DNA of 64,000 bases from Planctomycetes bacterium syqfu (GCA_020974905.1 CP087563.1:3720001-3784000), one strand, 5' to 3'. Counted from the stretch's first letter, positions 17,016 through 27,236 are shown. Made by a program: numbers and translations. The notes: generated by a model from the letters alone, not told the origin.

Positions 17016-17732
17016 TCAGCTTCCAAAGCGGTTATACCAGGGGATGGAGTCTTTAGGTCCGTTGAAAAATGTGCTGCTGGGATTAGAGAGATTGATATTA
17101 AAGCTTTCAATTGTGTGTGTCTGGACATGGCCGTCGGCATATTGTGCGTTAACGACATTGTTCAGATCGTAGCCGCGCAGCCCGTTTTTGTGACGTCCTT
17201 CCATTTGCAGAATCGGGCCGAAGTTCGGATCACCAGACCAAGGACTCAGGGCGCGTCCGATGCCATCGACATTGAGAATGGTGGCGCTGGTTCGGATGAT
17301 ATCGTCTTCACGCAGTGGGCCGTAGAGATCCGCATCGGTGTTGCCGCCGATGTTCCAGTTGTAACCGTAGTCGGATTTGTCACCCGCTTCGAGGAGTTCG
17401 GTGCCATCGGGACACGCAAAAATGCTCGGCGGGCGGATAGCAAGGCCCTGATTCCAGAGGGGACCTGCATTGACATTCAGATACTTGGTGCCGAGGTATT
17501 CAGGCATGTACATGTTTGCACCGGTGATGCGTGTTGAGGGCATGTAGCGCCCGTCATCATCGATATACATGCGGATTCCCAGGTACATCTGCCGGAGATT
17601 GGTCCCGCATTGGAGCATGCGTGCGCTGCTTCTTGCTGAGCCCAGGGCAGGTAAAAGAATGGCAATTAAAATGGATATGATTGAAATGACCACCAATAAC
17701 TCAATAAGAGTAAAGGCTTTAGGCTTGTTCAT
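17016..17732 (-). CDS. Pseudopilin-type protein, H-X9-DG family
   Basis: A 238-residue protein starting [15 protein letters not shown]: type IV prepilin signal with Ala at -1, then a hydrophobic N-terminal helix ([15 protein letters not shown]). The soluble domain contains CPDG near residue 108 and ends with a [13 protein letters not shown] segment equivalent to the DG motif of the family. It is divergent from the GntR/PBP regulator at 17847. The pairing with a regulator repeats that at 12413/13486. No glycosidase is directly adjacent. Confidence 0.85.
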   Translation of the reverse strand: MNKPKAFTLIELLVVISIISILIAILLPALGSARSSARMLQCGTNLRQMYLGIRMYIDDDGRYMPSTRITGANMYMPEYLGTKYLNVNAGPLWNQGLAIRPPSIFACPDGTELLEAGDKSDYGYNWNIGGNTDADLYGPLREDDIIRTSATILNVDGIGRALSPWSGDPNFGPILQMEGRHKNGLRGYDLNNVVNAQYADGHVQTHTIESFNINLSNPSSTFFNGPKDSIPWYNRFGS

Positions 17733-17807
17733 CGTGACGGTCCTTTAAAAGTTACCATACAAGGTGTCGATCAATGTTATTCGGCTACCATTGACAAGTC
17801 TACAATC

Positions 17808-17829
17808 TACTCTATTATTTTTTAGAGTA
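17808..17829. promoter_or_regulatory. Candidate operator of the GntR/PBP regulator
   Basis: TACTCTA-N8-TAGAGTA inverted repeat, 17 bp before the regulator start and between it and the divergent pseudopilin. It resembles the site at 24426-24446 in size and in the TACT...AGTA ends. Confidence 0.55.
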
Positions 17830-17846
17830 AAACAGAAAGTAATCCC

Positions 17847-18908
17847 ATGCCCAAGAAGCAGACCAGTAACGGCAAAGCGCTCGTCAAAACCATCAAGCAA
17901 CTTCATGAAATTTTCCGTGAAGAATATCCCAACGGCGGTTGGCTGCCATCCGCAGTCAAGATGTCCAAGCGTTTTGGAGTCAGCCCCATGACGTATCACA
18001 AAGCCATCACGCGCATGGTCAGCGAGCACTTTGCCCAGAGCTTTCCAAAGAAAGGTTACTACGTCATTCCCAAACGTCTGCGCTGCCGAAAGATCGGCTT
18101 GATTTTTGATTCAGGTACGTCCTCGCCATTCATCGGGCAATGCCAGAATGTCTCTGCGATTCTGGATATTCTCAATGCCAACCACTTCTGTGCGCAGGTT
18201 CTGCACGGCGCGTCGTATGACCAACTCTACGAACTGGCCATGTCACACGGGATCGAAGGCTTGATCTGGTTTGACCCGCCACGGGATGCCCAGGCGACAA
18301 TCAAAGCACTGGATAAAAACGGGGAGTTCCCCATGGTCGTCGCACAACTCAGATATTTTGAAGACGGCCCCATCCACGAAAAAATATCCGTCACCTTCGA
18401 CCGTAAAACCACCGCCTTGCAGAATGCCAAACTTCTTAAACACCTGGGGCATACTCGTATCGCATATACGGGCACCGGCTATCAAGATGCCAAGATCATC
18501 GGCATTATCGATGCCTTCAAGCAAGTTGGTATTCCGATTCCAGAAGAACTGTGTATCTGCACACCCATGAACGAGCCAGGCAAACTCGCCAAGATACTCA
18601 CCGAATACAAAATCACCGCTGTCCTCTCCGAAGGCAGTTCCATTCGTATTGACGATTTATTCACCGAGTTAATGCTGATCCCCCAAGACATACGCCCCCA
18701 GGTCCTCATCACCGATTTCCCCAAACTCCCTGCAATGCTGGCAGAATCACCGCAGATCAAACACGTCCCCCAACCCGGCAAGCAATCACCCGACATCGGC
18801 CAGGTCGCAGCCAACCTGTTGATGAATCACATCGTGCATGGCAAAAAAATCAGCCATAAAAGTATCTTCACCAGTTATGACATACCTGAATGTGCCCTGA
18901 GTCGGTGA
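17847..18908 (+). CDS. GntR-type regulator with periplasmic-binding sensor domain
   Basis: A 353-residue protein. Residues about 10-80 are a GntR winged HTH (GGWLPSAVKMSKRFGVSPMTYHKAITRMVSEHFAQSFPKKGYYV). The remainder is a LacI-like sugar-binding sensor that opens with RKIGLIFDSGT and includes HLGHTRIAYTG, a typical LacI-sensor stretch. It is a cytoplasmic regulator that would respond to a sugar or oligosaccharide. The divergent pseudopilin gene and the inverted repeat between them suggest that it controls both. Confidence 0.82.
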   Translation: MPKKQTSNGKALVKTIKQLHEIFREEYPNGGWLPSAVKMSKRFGVSPMTYHKAITRMVSEHFAQSFPKKGYYVIPKRLRCRKIGLIFDSGTSSPFIGQCQNVSAILDILNANHFCAQVLHGASYDQLYELAMSHGIEGLIWFDPPRDAQATIKALDKNGEFPMVVAQLRYFEDGPIHEKISVTFDRKTTALQNAKLLKHLGHTRIAYTGTGYQDAKIIGIIDAFKQVGIPIPEELCICTPMNEPGKLAKILTEYKITAVLSEGSSIRIDDLFTELMLIPQDIRPQVLITDFPKLPAMLAESPQIKHVPQPGKQSPDIGQVAANLLMNHIVHGKKISHKSIFTSYDIPECALSR

Positions 18909-19323
18909 GTGGACGACGTCGCCACATGGCCTCAAAAACGACATTGCATCCGTCCTGATATTGATCACCGATAGGGTGTTCAAACCTTTCAGCGCATTTT
19001 GCATGCTTTGTTGTCAATGCCAATTCATCATCCATGCCACCAGCGGGAATTTGCTGTGTCACTTCCTGTGGCTTTGCTGTGAATAACTAGGCACTGGATG
19101 CCGAAGGTTTCCGACGGAGATCTTGAGACAGCCAATGATCACGCAATAGGCCGCTGCATTGAACCTCATCTTCCTTACAACAATCACAATCCACACAATC
19201 GCTACGACACATCAACATCCGATAACAAATGCCTTGATCGCAGTCAGGCTCACTATTCTGATCTGCAAGGCATTGCTAGAGTGCACTGTGTTCACACAAA
19301 CCTAACACAATGTACGGCGAAAA
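18909..19323. other. 415-bp intergenic region, no gene seen
   Basis: Neither strand shows a frame with a ribosome binding site or recognisable protein sequence. No repeat of the families found elsewhere is present. Confidence 0.4.
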
Positions 19324-20598
19324 ATGCGTCAGCAGACCTACATGACTTCACTGGATTCGGTCCGTGGTCTGGCAGCAGCCATGGTCGTGTTCCACCACTT
19401 CCAGATCATGCCGATCTGGGCCAATAATCGTTGGTTTGCCAATGCCAACCTGATGGTCGATTTGTTTTTTGTTCTCTCAGGATTTGTCATCGCCTTTTCG
19501 TACTGTGACAAAATCACCGACAAGCAATCTCTGTTTGATTTTCAAAAGAAGCGTTTCTGGCGGTTGTATCCATTGCATCTCTTGATGCTCATGGTGTTTC
19601 TGGGGATTGAAGTCGCCAACTACTTTCTTGCCCAAATCCCCAATCACATCACGCTGTATCAATCATTCACCGACAACAACATCACCACCTTCATCTCCAA
19701 TGTGTTTCTGACGCATTCGCTGGGCCTTCATGACACTGTCACATTCAATCGTGCCAGCTGGTCGATCAGTGTTGAGTTTTATACCTATCTGCTCTTTGCC
19801 CTGGCAACGATCTTGTCCACGCCCAAGCTGCGCATCCCCGTCTATGCTGGGTTGTCCATGCTCGGAGCATTGGTGCTGATCGCCTTCGGCACGCGTCTGA
19901 CATACATTCAGGACATGGGCTTCTTCCGATGCATCTACTCCTTCTTTGCAGGATCAGTCTGTTATCACATCTATGCTTATCTTAGAGAACGCAACAAACA
20001 ATCCCACCCCATCGTCACCATCGCCCTGCTGATTACCGCGATTGTTGCAATCGTCTATGGCAATAACCGAATTCACTTCCTGCTGCCCGGTGTCTTTAGC
20101 CTATTGATATTGAGCATCACACTGGAAAACGAAAATTCCATTGTCAATGCCGTTTTGCAACGCAAACCGTTCCGCTATCTGGGTAAAATCAGTTACTCCA
20201 TCTACCTGGGCCATGGTGCAGTCTGGTGGCTGACGATTGAGGTGCTGCTTAATGTCTTTAAATTGCCAACCTATCTGGATCATCGCGGGTGGGTGAAATT
20301 TGATGTTTCCCCCTGGCTGTCGATCCCCATCAGCTTGGTCGGCTTTTCACTCATCATCCTGCTATCGGATCTGACATATCGTTTCGTGGAAGATCGCTTC
20401 CGCATCAAGAGCAAAAAGAAAACCATGCAATCGCCGGTCACACAGGCATCAGAAGATTCTCCTGCGATAGAGCCGGCCTTCTTAGACATCGTGATCAGAC
20501 GCGATGGCAGCTTTGAATCAAGCAATCAGAAAAGAAAGCAGAAAAAGCAGGGCTCAAAGAAGCGAATCAAAAAAGGACGCTCGACTTTATCATCATGA
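19324..20598 (+). CDS. Acyltransferase family 3 membrane protein (OafA-like)
   Basis: A 424-residue protein that opens with TSLDSVRGLAAAMVVFHHF, the conserved first helix of acyltransferase-3 proteins with its catalytic-type His. The FVLSGFVIAFSY and FWRLYPLHLLMLMV segments follow, and about ten hydrophobic helices run to residue 355. These enzymes acylate sugars, usually in surface polysaccharides, across the inner membrane. The last 65 residues are hydrophilic and strongly Lys-rich, ending in a basic tail, which is unusual. It is a single gene with no clear operon partner. Confidence 0.88.
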   Translation: MRQQTYMTSLDSVRGLAAAMVVFHHFQIMPIWANNRWFANANLMVDLFFVLSGFVIAFSYCDKITDKQSLFDFQKKRFWRLYPLHLLMLMVFLGIEVANYFLAQIPNHITLYQSFTDNNITTFISNVFLTHSLGLHDTVTFNRASWSISVEFYTYLLFALATILSTPKLRIPVYAGLSMLGALVLIAFGTRLTYIQDMGFFRCIYSFFAGSVCYHIYAYLRERNKQSHPIVTIALLITAIVAIVYGNNRIHFLLPGVFSLLILSITLENENSIVNAVLQRKPFRYLGKISYSIYLGHGAVWWLTIEVLLNVFKLPTYLDHRGWVKFDVSPWLSIPISLVGFSLIILLSDLTYRFVEDRFRIKSKKKTMQSPVTQASEDSPAIEPAFLDIVIRRDGSFESSNQKRKQKKQGSKKRIKKGRSTLSS

Positions 20599-20912
20599 TG
20601 GTTGAAGCGTATGACGCATCACAGCAGTTCATTTCCCATTCCAATCCCACTCCATCCAGAAGTGTTTTACGAGATGAATGCGACAGAGCAAACGACAGGA
20701 CTTTTGCGTCATGATCTGCCTGTGTTTCAAGTCACGGTGTCACTACGTGACGGTGGGTTTGCGCGTATTTGAAGCATTCTCCCAGCGTTGCGTAGCAACG
20801 CGGCTATGGGGTGATACGACATGTCATCATGCTAAAGGCTCGATACGGTCAGACATCAGTTCGTGACAAGATGTGCATCAAGACGATAGCAGCGGGTGGT
20901 TACGCCTGATTT
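20599..20912. other. 314-bp intergenic region with small hairpin
   Basis: No gene seen. GCGTTGC (20785-20791) and GCAACGC (20795-20801) form a perfect 7-bp hairpin with a 3-base loop. It has no T-run, so it is not a clear terminator. Confidence 0.4.
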
Positions 20913-21206
20913 TCAATTCCAGTACCATAAAATCAGCACTTCCATAACCGCAAACAGAGAACCAAGCGTTGCAATGACTTGAGTTACGATTGCCTTGTGT
21001 TTATACGAAGACAACATCATCACTATAGCAGCAAAATATCCCAAAGTGATGATAATTTTTACTGCCAATGTAGCGTGATAGAAGTCCGAGCTAATTGGCA
21101 CACAAATGAAGACAAGGAAAACCCACAGGCCACCGATAAGTGGATAGATGTAACCGTTGCGAGTTGGCTTTTCTGAGTTGCTTGTGATGCTTGAGACTTG
21201 TGGCAT
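20913..21206 (-). CDS. Small hypothetical membrane protein
   Basis: A 97-residue protein with a short polar N-terminus and three hydrophobic segments (about 18-37, 47-66 and 72-95). No family recognised. It is more AT-rich than neighbouring genes. The frame shows sensible membrane-protein composition with charged loops, which supports a real gene, but there is no homology argument. It lies alone between two gene-poor stretches. Confidence 0.5.
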   Translation of the reverse strand: MPQVSSITSNSEKPTRNGYIYPLIGGLWVFLVFICVPISSDFYHATLAVKIIITLGYFAAIVMMLSSYKHKAIVTQVIATLGSLFAVMEVLILWYWN

Positions 21207-21335
21207 AACTCTTAATTCTGTTGCGCGAAGACGGGAGAACGCCCTCCCACGGATGTTGGCATTGTGAATGGCAGGTTACTTGAAGTCAAGAGGCACCGGC
21301 TCGGCACGAACCGACTCGCGAAGGCAGGTTGTGTC

Positions 21336-21412
21336 AAGAGCCGCGTACGCAGTGAGCGGTTTGTCTTGGAAGCGAACAATATCAAGACCGCTTACTGCGT
21401 GCGCGGCTCTTT
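21336..21412. repeat. Palindromic intergenic element, family R3 copy 1
   Basis: Arms at 21336-21360 and 21387-21412 (GAGCCGCGTACGCAGT... and its near-complement) around a short loop. The same arms occur at 37301-37379. It is the main content of the 459-bp gap from 21207 to 21665. Confidence 0.8.
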
Positions 21413-21665
21413 GGGCAGATTGTTTGCGACATGAACGTCAAGGCAACCCGTGACTCGGGAGAGTCATGGCTTTGCTGGGGGAAAGTACATCCGACGGGGC
21501 GCAGTGGGGTTTGGTGATGCGTGTCTGCCGCCCTCTCAGAGCAAAAAGTCAGCATGTATGCGAATTGCAATTTTCGCTAGATGGGGTGAAAATGACAGGC
21601 TAAATCGCTCCCGGCTGCAGTGGCTGGGGGTGGCCCATCGTTTCAATCGTTACGGATACATTCCA

Positions 21666-22691
21666 ATGTCTCAGATTGACGAAAGTCTGTTTACGACTCC
21701 CGCTTGCGTTACGCGCTGTCCTTCCAATCCTGTTCTGGCTTCCAAAGATGTTCCCGGTGAACCGTCCTTGGTGTTCAATGCAGGTGTCTGCAAATACCAG
21801 GGCAAGTATGTCATGGTCTATCGCTGTGATGATGTCTATGAAGTTCTCAAACGTGAGGACGGTTCGGATTGGCATCGCTTCAAAACCTGGATCGGCATCG
21901 CTTACTCCGACGACGGCATCAAATGGGAAGCCCAGGAAAAGCCCTGCTTCTCTTTGTCCAGCGACGAAATCCTTCGTGCATACGACCCGCGTTTGACGGT
22001 GATCGATGGCAAAGTGGTGATGTGCTTTGCCGTGGACACCAAGCATGGCGTGCGGGGTGGGATTGCAACCACCGAAGATTTTGAAAAGTTTGATATCAAG
22101 ACGATGACCGTGCCGGACAACCGGAACATGGTGTTGTTCCCTGAGAAGATCAACGGCATGTATGTCCGCCTGGAACGGCCGTTCCCGGTGTACAGTCGCG
22201 GCAAGGACCGCTTTGACCTGTGGGGCAGCCAATCCCCAGACCTGCGTCACTGGGGTGATCACAAGTTGGTGTTAGCGGTCGAAGACGTGCCGTTCGCCAA
22301 TGACAAGATCGGTCCTGCAGCGCCCCCGGTGAAAACCGAAGCCGGTTGGCTGACCACGTTCCATGCTGTTGATCGTGATGAGTCACGTGGCAAGAACGGT
22401 TGGGAACCCAAGTGGAAGAAGCGCTACACCGGTGGCATCATGCTTCTTGATCTGGAAAACCCCATGAAGGTCAAGGGCATCTACAAACGCCCGTTGATCA
22501 ATCCTGAAGCCCCCTACGAATCCGACGAAGGCTTCCGACAGGACGTGATCTTCCCCGGCGGGATGATTCTCGAAGATTCGGGCGAAGTGAAAATTTACTA
22601 CGGTGCAGCAGATACGGTTGAAGCGTTGGTCACTGCTGATGTCAACGACCTGATCGCGCTTTGCTCTGAGCCGGGCCCGGTTCACGAATAA
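21666..22691 (+). CDS. GH130-family glycoside phosphorylase
   Basis: The ATG at 21666 (MSQIDESLFTTP) gives 341 residues. The five-bladed beta-propeller landmarks of GH130 are visible: NPVLASKDVPG, FNAGVCKYQGKYVMVYR, LRAYDPRLTVIDG (the likely catalytic Asp region), MYVRLERPF, KIGPAAPPVKTEAGWLTTFHAVD and FPGGMI. GH130 enzymes phosphorolyse beta-mannosides, releasing mannose-1-phosphate, in the cytoplasm. The exact linkage is not readable. A terminator follows, so it is probably transcribed alone. Confidence 0.88.
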   Translation: MSQIDESLFTTPACVTRCPSNPVLASKDVPGEPSLVFNAGVCKYQGKYVMVYRCDDVYEVLKREDGSDWHRFKTWIGIAYSDDGIKWEAQEKPCFSLSSDEILRAYDPRLTVIDGKVVMCFAVDTKHGVRGGIATTEDFEKFDIKTMTVPDNRNMVLFPEKINGMYVRLERPFPVYSRGKDRFDLWGSQSPDLRHWGDHKLVLAVEDVPFANDKIGPAAPPVKTEAGWLTTFHAVDRDESRGKNGWEPKWKKRYTGGIMLLDLENPMKVKGIYKRPLINPEAPYESDEGFRQDVIFPGGMILEDSGEVKIYYGAADTVEALVTADVNDLIALCSEPGPVHE

Positions 22692-22723
22692 ATTCTGAGT
22701 TTTCTCAGCTAAACGGCTTGCAG

Positions 22724-22764
22724 GTGACGCCTCATCGACACATGATGGGGCGTCACTTTTTTTT
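22724..22764 (+). terminator. Terminator after the GH130 gene
   Basis: GTGACGCC at 22724 pairs with GGCGTCAC ending at 22756, followed by eight T (22757-22764). Confidence 0.85.
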
Positions 22765-22783
22765 GCATTGCAAGGGGCATCGC

Positions 22784-23554
22784 ATGTCCAAGGATTTGAA
22801 AGACAAAGTTGCCATCGTCACCGGAGCGGGTCGGGGGATTGGTCGGATCATCGCAAAGCATCTGCTGGAAGCAGGCATGTCGGTCGTGCTTGCGGATATG
22901 AATGAGCAGTTGCTTGAAAAGACCAACGAGGAGTTATGCTCGCTGGGTCCGACGCTGCAGGTGCAATGTGATGTCACCAGGGAGCAGGACATCGAACAGA
23001 TGGTGGCAGCGACGATGGGTCGGTTTGAACGGATCGATGCTTTGATCAACAACGCTGGCATCGGCAATCCATATTGCCCGGACATCGCGGAGATGACTGC
23101 GGAGTTCTGGAACCGGATCATTGCCACCAATCTCACCGGGCCGATGCTTTGCAGCAAACATGCCACGCCTGCACTAAGACAAAGCAAAGGTAGTATTGTC
23201 CACATCGCCTCAGTTCGCGGCATCCAATCCGCACCCAACAATGAAGCATACAGTGCCAGCAAAAGCGGCATCATCGGGCTGACCCATGCCATGGCCAACA
23301 CGCTGGGGAAAACCGGCGTGCGGGTGAACTGCATCAGTCCCGGCTGGATCCTCACCGACGAAAGCACCCGTCGAAAAGATGGCCGTCAATGGGTGCCCAC
23401 CGAAGCACACCACGCATCACACCCGGTCGGACGTGTCGGCGTTGCCCAGGACATCGCCAACATGGTCGAATACCTCATTAGTGAGAAAGCCAGCTTCATC
23501 ACCGGACAGAATTTCGTTGTCGATGGGGGCGCGATCAAGAAGATTTTCATCTAG
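22784..23554 (+). CDS. SDR-family NAD(P)-dependent oxidoreductase
   Basis: The ATG at 22784 follows AAGGGG; 256 residues. Classical SDR motifs: TGAGRGIGRI (nucleotide binding), NNAGIGNP, the catalytic Ser in IVHIASVRG and YSASKSG (YxxxK), then the family C-terminal GQNFVVDGG. It resembles sugar or polyol dehydrogenases of the 3-oxoacyl-ACP reductase-like type. The place next to a GH130 gene suggests carbohydrate metabolism, but a terminator separates them. The substrate is unknown. Confidence 0.88.
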   Translation: MSKDLKDKVAIVTGAGRGIGRIIAKHLLEAGMSVVLADMNEQLLEKTNEELCSLGPTLQVQCDVTREQDIEQMVAATMGRFERIDALINNAGIGNPYCPDIAEMTAEFWNRIIATNLTGPMLCSKHATPALRQSKGSIVHIASVRGIQSAPNNEAYSASKSGIIGLTHAMANTLGKTGVRVNCISPGWILTDESTRRKDGRQWVPTEAHHASHPVGRVGVAQDIANMVEYLISEKASFITGQNFVVDGGAIKKIFI

Positions 23555-23616
23555 GCAACCCAATCCGATTATCTGACAAGCAACATGACAACCGTAAATC
23601 CTGAACAAGCTCAGTC

Positions 23617-24327
23617 ATGACAAACGACACAGACGAAATCAAAATTGGCGATATCGTACTGGAAGGCCTCAAACGCTCAACGTTTTGTGATCCATCCAGT
23701 ATTCAGGCCATTGAAAAATCAAATAACAGCGTTACGTATATCTCGATGTATGGTCCAGACGATCTGAGAGTAGATGAAGAAACGTATTGCAAGATCTGTT
23801 TATGTGCAGCCCTCACGTATCTCGCAGAAGACCCCTATAACGGCGTAGCCGCCCAATATCTTCCCTACGCATTTGCACGTGTTGACCATTTGGACCATGC
23901 CATTGCGGTTTTAGATGCAATGGAGAAACAAATCGATTTACTCTGTGACAATATTTGGTGGGAAGACCCCGCATTCAATAAAGGTCGCATCTATGCAGGC
24001 TATGGCTTATGGGATAAAGCAATCCAAGCATACTTAAAAAGCCTTGAAAGAAACTTTATGGATGCAAAAGGCGCTGCCAATTTTCACTTGGCAATAGCCT
24101 ATATCAATTTGGGCCAAATTGAACTGGCGAAAGAGCACTGCAAAATTGCCATTGAGGGGTATCTTCGTCCTGAATTAATTGATGTAAACGACCCGGTTAT
24201 TAAAGTAGACGACTCGGCTTTGAGGGTTTTAAATGAACTCATTCAAAGGTCAGGTGACGATTTGATTAATTATGTTTCAAACTTAGTGCTAACTGAAAAC
24301 GGCGCCTATGAAGACGATGAAGATTAA
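23617..24327 (+). CDS. TPR-type repeat protein
   Basis: A 236-residue protein with helical repeats of TPR character: LPYAFARVDHLDHAIAVLDAMEKQ, YAGYGLWDKAIQAYLKSLERN and FHLAIAYINLGQIELAKEHCKIAIEG (about residues 85-190). The ends are acidic. TPR proteins are scaffolds for protein binding. No signal peptide is visible, so it is likely cytoplasmic. It is more AT-rich than its neighbours and has a weak ribosome binding site. It has no obvious functional partner here. Confidence 0.7.
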   Translation: MTNDTDEIKIGDIVLEGLKRSTFCDPSSIQAIEKSNNSVTYISMYGPDDLRVDEETYCKICLCAALTYLAEDPYNGVAAQYLPYAFARVDHLDHAIAVLDAMEKQIDLLCDNIWWEDPAFNKGRIYAGYGLWDKAIQAYLKSLERNFMDAKGAANFHLAIAYINLGQIELAKEHCKIAIEGYLRPELIDVNDPVIKVDDSALRVLNELIQRSGDDLINYVSNLVLTENGAYEDDED

Positions 24328-24425
24328 AAAAACGTAATTACAATCAAACAAACATCTTAACATCAATCGAAGCATACAGCCACATAAAAAAATCTGACGG
24401 AAATGGTTGACTTTCGCACTTGGCG

Positions 24426-24446
24426 TACTAATTATTTAAATTAGTA
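24426..24446. promoter_or_regulatory. Candidate operator of the GntR/PBP regulator
   Basis: TACTAAT-N7-ATTAGTA inverted repeat, 13 bp before the regulator's ATG and directly before its GGAGG site. Position suggests autoregulation and control of the whole downstream run. Confidence 0.6.
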
Positions 24447-24459
24447 CCACGGAGGCAAA

Positions 24460-25686
24460 ATGACCACTTCCACTGTTCACCATGACCTGCCGGACCAGCT
24501 TTCACTGGCCTTGCGACAGACACTCAGCCATTCGCCATCACAGGTGGGGATGCGCTTACAGTCCGAAGAGAAGCTGGCCAGCGAACTGGGGATTGGTCGC
24601 CGTCAGATCCGTGAAGCGATCAACCAACTCGTCGATGACGGCGTGCTCATCCGCCAACGCGGCAGTGGCACGTTTGTCCGCCAACTGCCCAAACCCCCTT
24701 CGCACGGAGGTAACCTGCCCGGCCGGAACCTCGGGGCAGACATCCTCTTTGCCAGTGATGGGCATCGTTCGGTCAATGCGCTGCGTGAACGACACAACGC
24801 TGCCATCGCCAACAAGCAGGTGCTTCACTTCGGACTCTGGGGTGATATGCACTGCTCCACCGAAACCAACCAGGTCACCATTCACGGGATCGTCGAAGCC
24901 ACGCAGGCAGCAGGTCACCGACTGAGTCTGCACTCGATGATCAACGGCCCGGACAACGGCATGCCCGCGCAGACCGTTGCAGAGGAACTGCTCCGCCATC
25001 CCTGCGACGGCTACCTGATCACCGGCGTGTGGTCCGCGTTGTTTGAGGAAGCTGCCAAACTCGCCAAGCTCAGCGCGGACATCCCGCGTGTGTATGTCGG
25101 TGGCGGTCGCAGCAGCGATATCTTTGAACCGGCCATCTGCCCGGACCTCTCGCAAATCACGCATCGCGCATTGGAACAGTTCCGCAATCAGGGGTTGGAT
25201 CGTTTGGCCGTGTTGCTTCATGCCAACATTGCTCAACCCACGCTGGACTTACTTTGCGAATCCATCAAGCGTTTTGAATTACTCACCGGCTGTGATTGTC
25301 AGGTCGTCGTCCCGCCCCCGAGTTTTGCAGGTGGTATGAAAGCGATCAAGCAACTCTTTGCCAACACCCCTGCCAACCAACGCCCGCAAGGCATTTTCGT
25401 CTTTGACAATCGCGTGCTTGAAGGCGTCGCCGAGACCCTGCACATGCACGACCTGCAAGCTGGCAAAGACGTCGGCATTATCGTCCTCTCGCATCGTGGC
25501 ATTGATCTGACGGATCACTACGACTGGAGTCGCCTGGAAATCGACATCATTCAAATGGGTCGACTGGCGGTGCAGATTCTCCTGCAGCAACTCTCCGAAC
25601 CGGATCAGTATCCGTGCAGCCTGATGATTCACCCCCGCTGGATCGCAGCCCAGACCCATACCATGACACAGGGAGCCCAGGCATGA
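24460..25686 (+). CDS. GntR-type regulator with periplasmic-binding sensor domain
   Basis: A 408-residue protein after a GGAGG site. The GntR winged HTH is at about residues 15-75 (QSEEKLASELGIGRRQIREAINQLVDDGVLIRQRGSGTFVRQLP), followed by a LacI-like sensor. The stop overlaps the ATG of the GH71-like gene (ATGA), so regulator and enzyme are translationally coupled. It heads a co-directional run of two pseudopilins and three secreted enzymes, making it the likely substrate-responsive switch. Confidence 0.85.
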   Translation: MTTSTVHHDLPDQLSLALRQTLSHSPSQVGMRLQSEEKLASELGIGRRQIREAINQLVDDGVLIRQRGSGTFVRQLPKPPSHGGNLPGRNLGADILFASDGHRSVNALRERHNAAIANKQVLHFGLWGDMHCSTETNQVTIHGIVEATQAAGHRLSLHSMINGPDNGMPAQTVAEELLRHPCDGYLITGVWSALFEEAAKLAKLSADIPRVYVGGGRSSDIFEPAICPDLSQITHRALEQFRNQGLDRLAVLLHANIAQPTLDLLCESIKRFELLTGCDCQVVVPPPSFAGGMKAIKQLFANTPANQRPQGIFVFDNRVLEGVAETLHMHDLQAGKDVGIIVLSHRGIDLTDHYDWSRLEIDIIQMGRLAVQILLQQLSEPDQYPCSLMIHPRWIAAQTHTMTQGAQA

Positions 25687-27236
25687 ATGCCTTTGGCCAT
25701 CATCCAACCTTGTTACGTCCCATCCTGCGCAGCGCGGTCTGCGTGTTGCTGTTCATTTCAGGTGGCAATCTCAAAGCCGAATCACAAACGACCGACACCC
25801 GCAACCTGTTACTGGAAAACGAAAAGCCGGTCGCTCAATGCGTCCCCTTTGCGATGCCGGATGTGAAGACGCTACGCAATTCGCCGCGCAAAGTTTTCGC
25901 GCATTACTTTGTCCCCTTCCCCATCAGTGTCGACAACAAACCCGCTGACCAAGACCAGTACATCAAGCACATCATGAACCCCAATGGGTTTGGCAAACGC
26001 TATTTCAAGCAGGGTGGCAAGACCCGCCAACGTCCATTACCCCGTCCGGTGCGCAGTGATGAAAACTGGTTACTTGAAGATATGAAACTGGAAGTCGCGC
26101 GTGGTACGAACCTGGGGATGGATGGCTTTATCGCTGACATCGTCAGTGACACCGGCGTGAACTGGGAGCGTTACCTTGCGCTGATGGAAGCAGCCACACA
26201 GGTCGACCCCGACTTCAAGATCATGCTCATGGCAGGAATGCCCGCCTTGTTCCGCAATCCAAAGAACGTCCAGACGCCCCAGCGCATGGCAGACATGTTC
26301 CTGGCCTGTGCTGCCTACCCCTCAGCGTATCGCACTGATGACGGGCGCTTGGTGATCTCCGCTTTTCGTGGCAATGACAAACCCGCATCATGGTGGAAAG
26401 AAGTCTTCGCGATCATGCAAGCCAAAGACGAATCGGTCTACTTCGTGCCGTTGATCCAGCCGTGGTGGGATGACGATGGCAAATGGCAGCAGGAACTCGA
26501 ACCGTTCCTCCCCATTGTCGATGGCATCAGCACCTGGGGTCCACGCTGGACCTCCGCCAGCCAGAAGTGGCAAGGTTTCCCGTCCTCCGTCGCCCAGTAC
26601 AACAAGATCAGCATGAGTCCCGTCGGCGCCCAGGACATGCGTGCCAAGAGCCTGATTTACTGGGAAGCGCGCAACACGCAGTCTTACCGCAAACTCTTTG
26701 AAGCCGCCATCAAAGGCAATGCCAACTGGATTCAACTCATCACCTGGAACGACTACTCCGAAGCCACCGAGATCAGCCCCTCCACCGGCACGCAATTCAG
26801 TCTCTACGATCTGACCGCCTACTACATCACGTGGTTTAAACAAGGTAAAGCCCCCACCATCACCGACGATGTGATCTACTACTCGCATCGCACGCATAGC
26901 ATTCATGCGACACCCGATCCAGACAAGCAACCCAGGCTTTTCAAGAACCTCGCGCCCGACGAGGCCAGTGATGAAATTGAATGTCTCGTCTTTGCCAAGG
27001 CACCTGCCACGTTGACCATCACCATCGGCGATAGCAAGCAAACCTTCCCGGTCACCGTCGGACTCAACGAAGTGCGTATCCCGCTGCAAACCGGAACACC
27101 GATTTTCACACTCACGCGTGATGACAAGATCGTCGCCACAGTCAAAAGCGCCTTTGAGATTAACAACGACATCACCTATCAGAACATGCTCTACCACGGG
27201 GGTTCGAGCAATCGCCCTGTCTTTGGGCTTGATTGA
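25683..27236 (+). CDS. Secreted GH71-like glycoside hydrolase
   Basis: A 517-residue protein starting at the coupled ATG; an N-terminal hydrophobic stretch (SAVCVLLFISGGNLKA) is a signal peptide. The core has KVFAHYFVPFPIS, MDGFIADIVS, KIMLMAGMPAL and LITWNDYSEATEISPS, the landmarks of GH71 alpha-1,3-glucanase-like folds. After about residue 420 there is a small beta domain. It would act on an extracellular glycan; alpha-1,3-glucan is the family's usual substrate but is not proven. It lies between its regulator and a pseudopilin. Confidence 0.8.
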   Translation: MNAFGHHPTLLRPILRSAVCVLLFISGGNLKAESQTTDTRNLLLENEKPVAQCVPFAMPDVKTLRNSPRKVFAHYFVPFPISVDNKPADQDQYIKHIMNPNGFGKRYFKQGGKTRQRPLPRPVRSDENWLLEDMKLEVARGTNLGMDGFIADIVSDTGVNWERYLALMEAATQVDPDFKIMLMAGMPALFRNPKNVQTPQRMADMFLACAAYPSAYRTDDGRLVISAFRGNDKPASWWKEVFAIMQAKDESVYFVPLIQPWWDDDGKWQQELEPFLPIVDGISTWGPRWTSASQKWQGFPSSVAQYNKISMSPVGAQDMRAKSLIYWEARNTQSYRKLFEAAIKGNANWIQLITWNDYSEATEISPSTGTQFSLYDLTAYYITWFKQGKAPTITDDVIYYSHRTHSIHATPDPDKQPRLFKNLAPDEASDEIECLVFAKAPATLTITIGDSKQTFPVTVGLNEVRIPLQTGTPIFTLTRDDKIVATVKSAFEINNDITYQNMLYHGGSSNRPVFGLD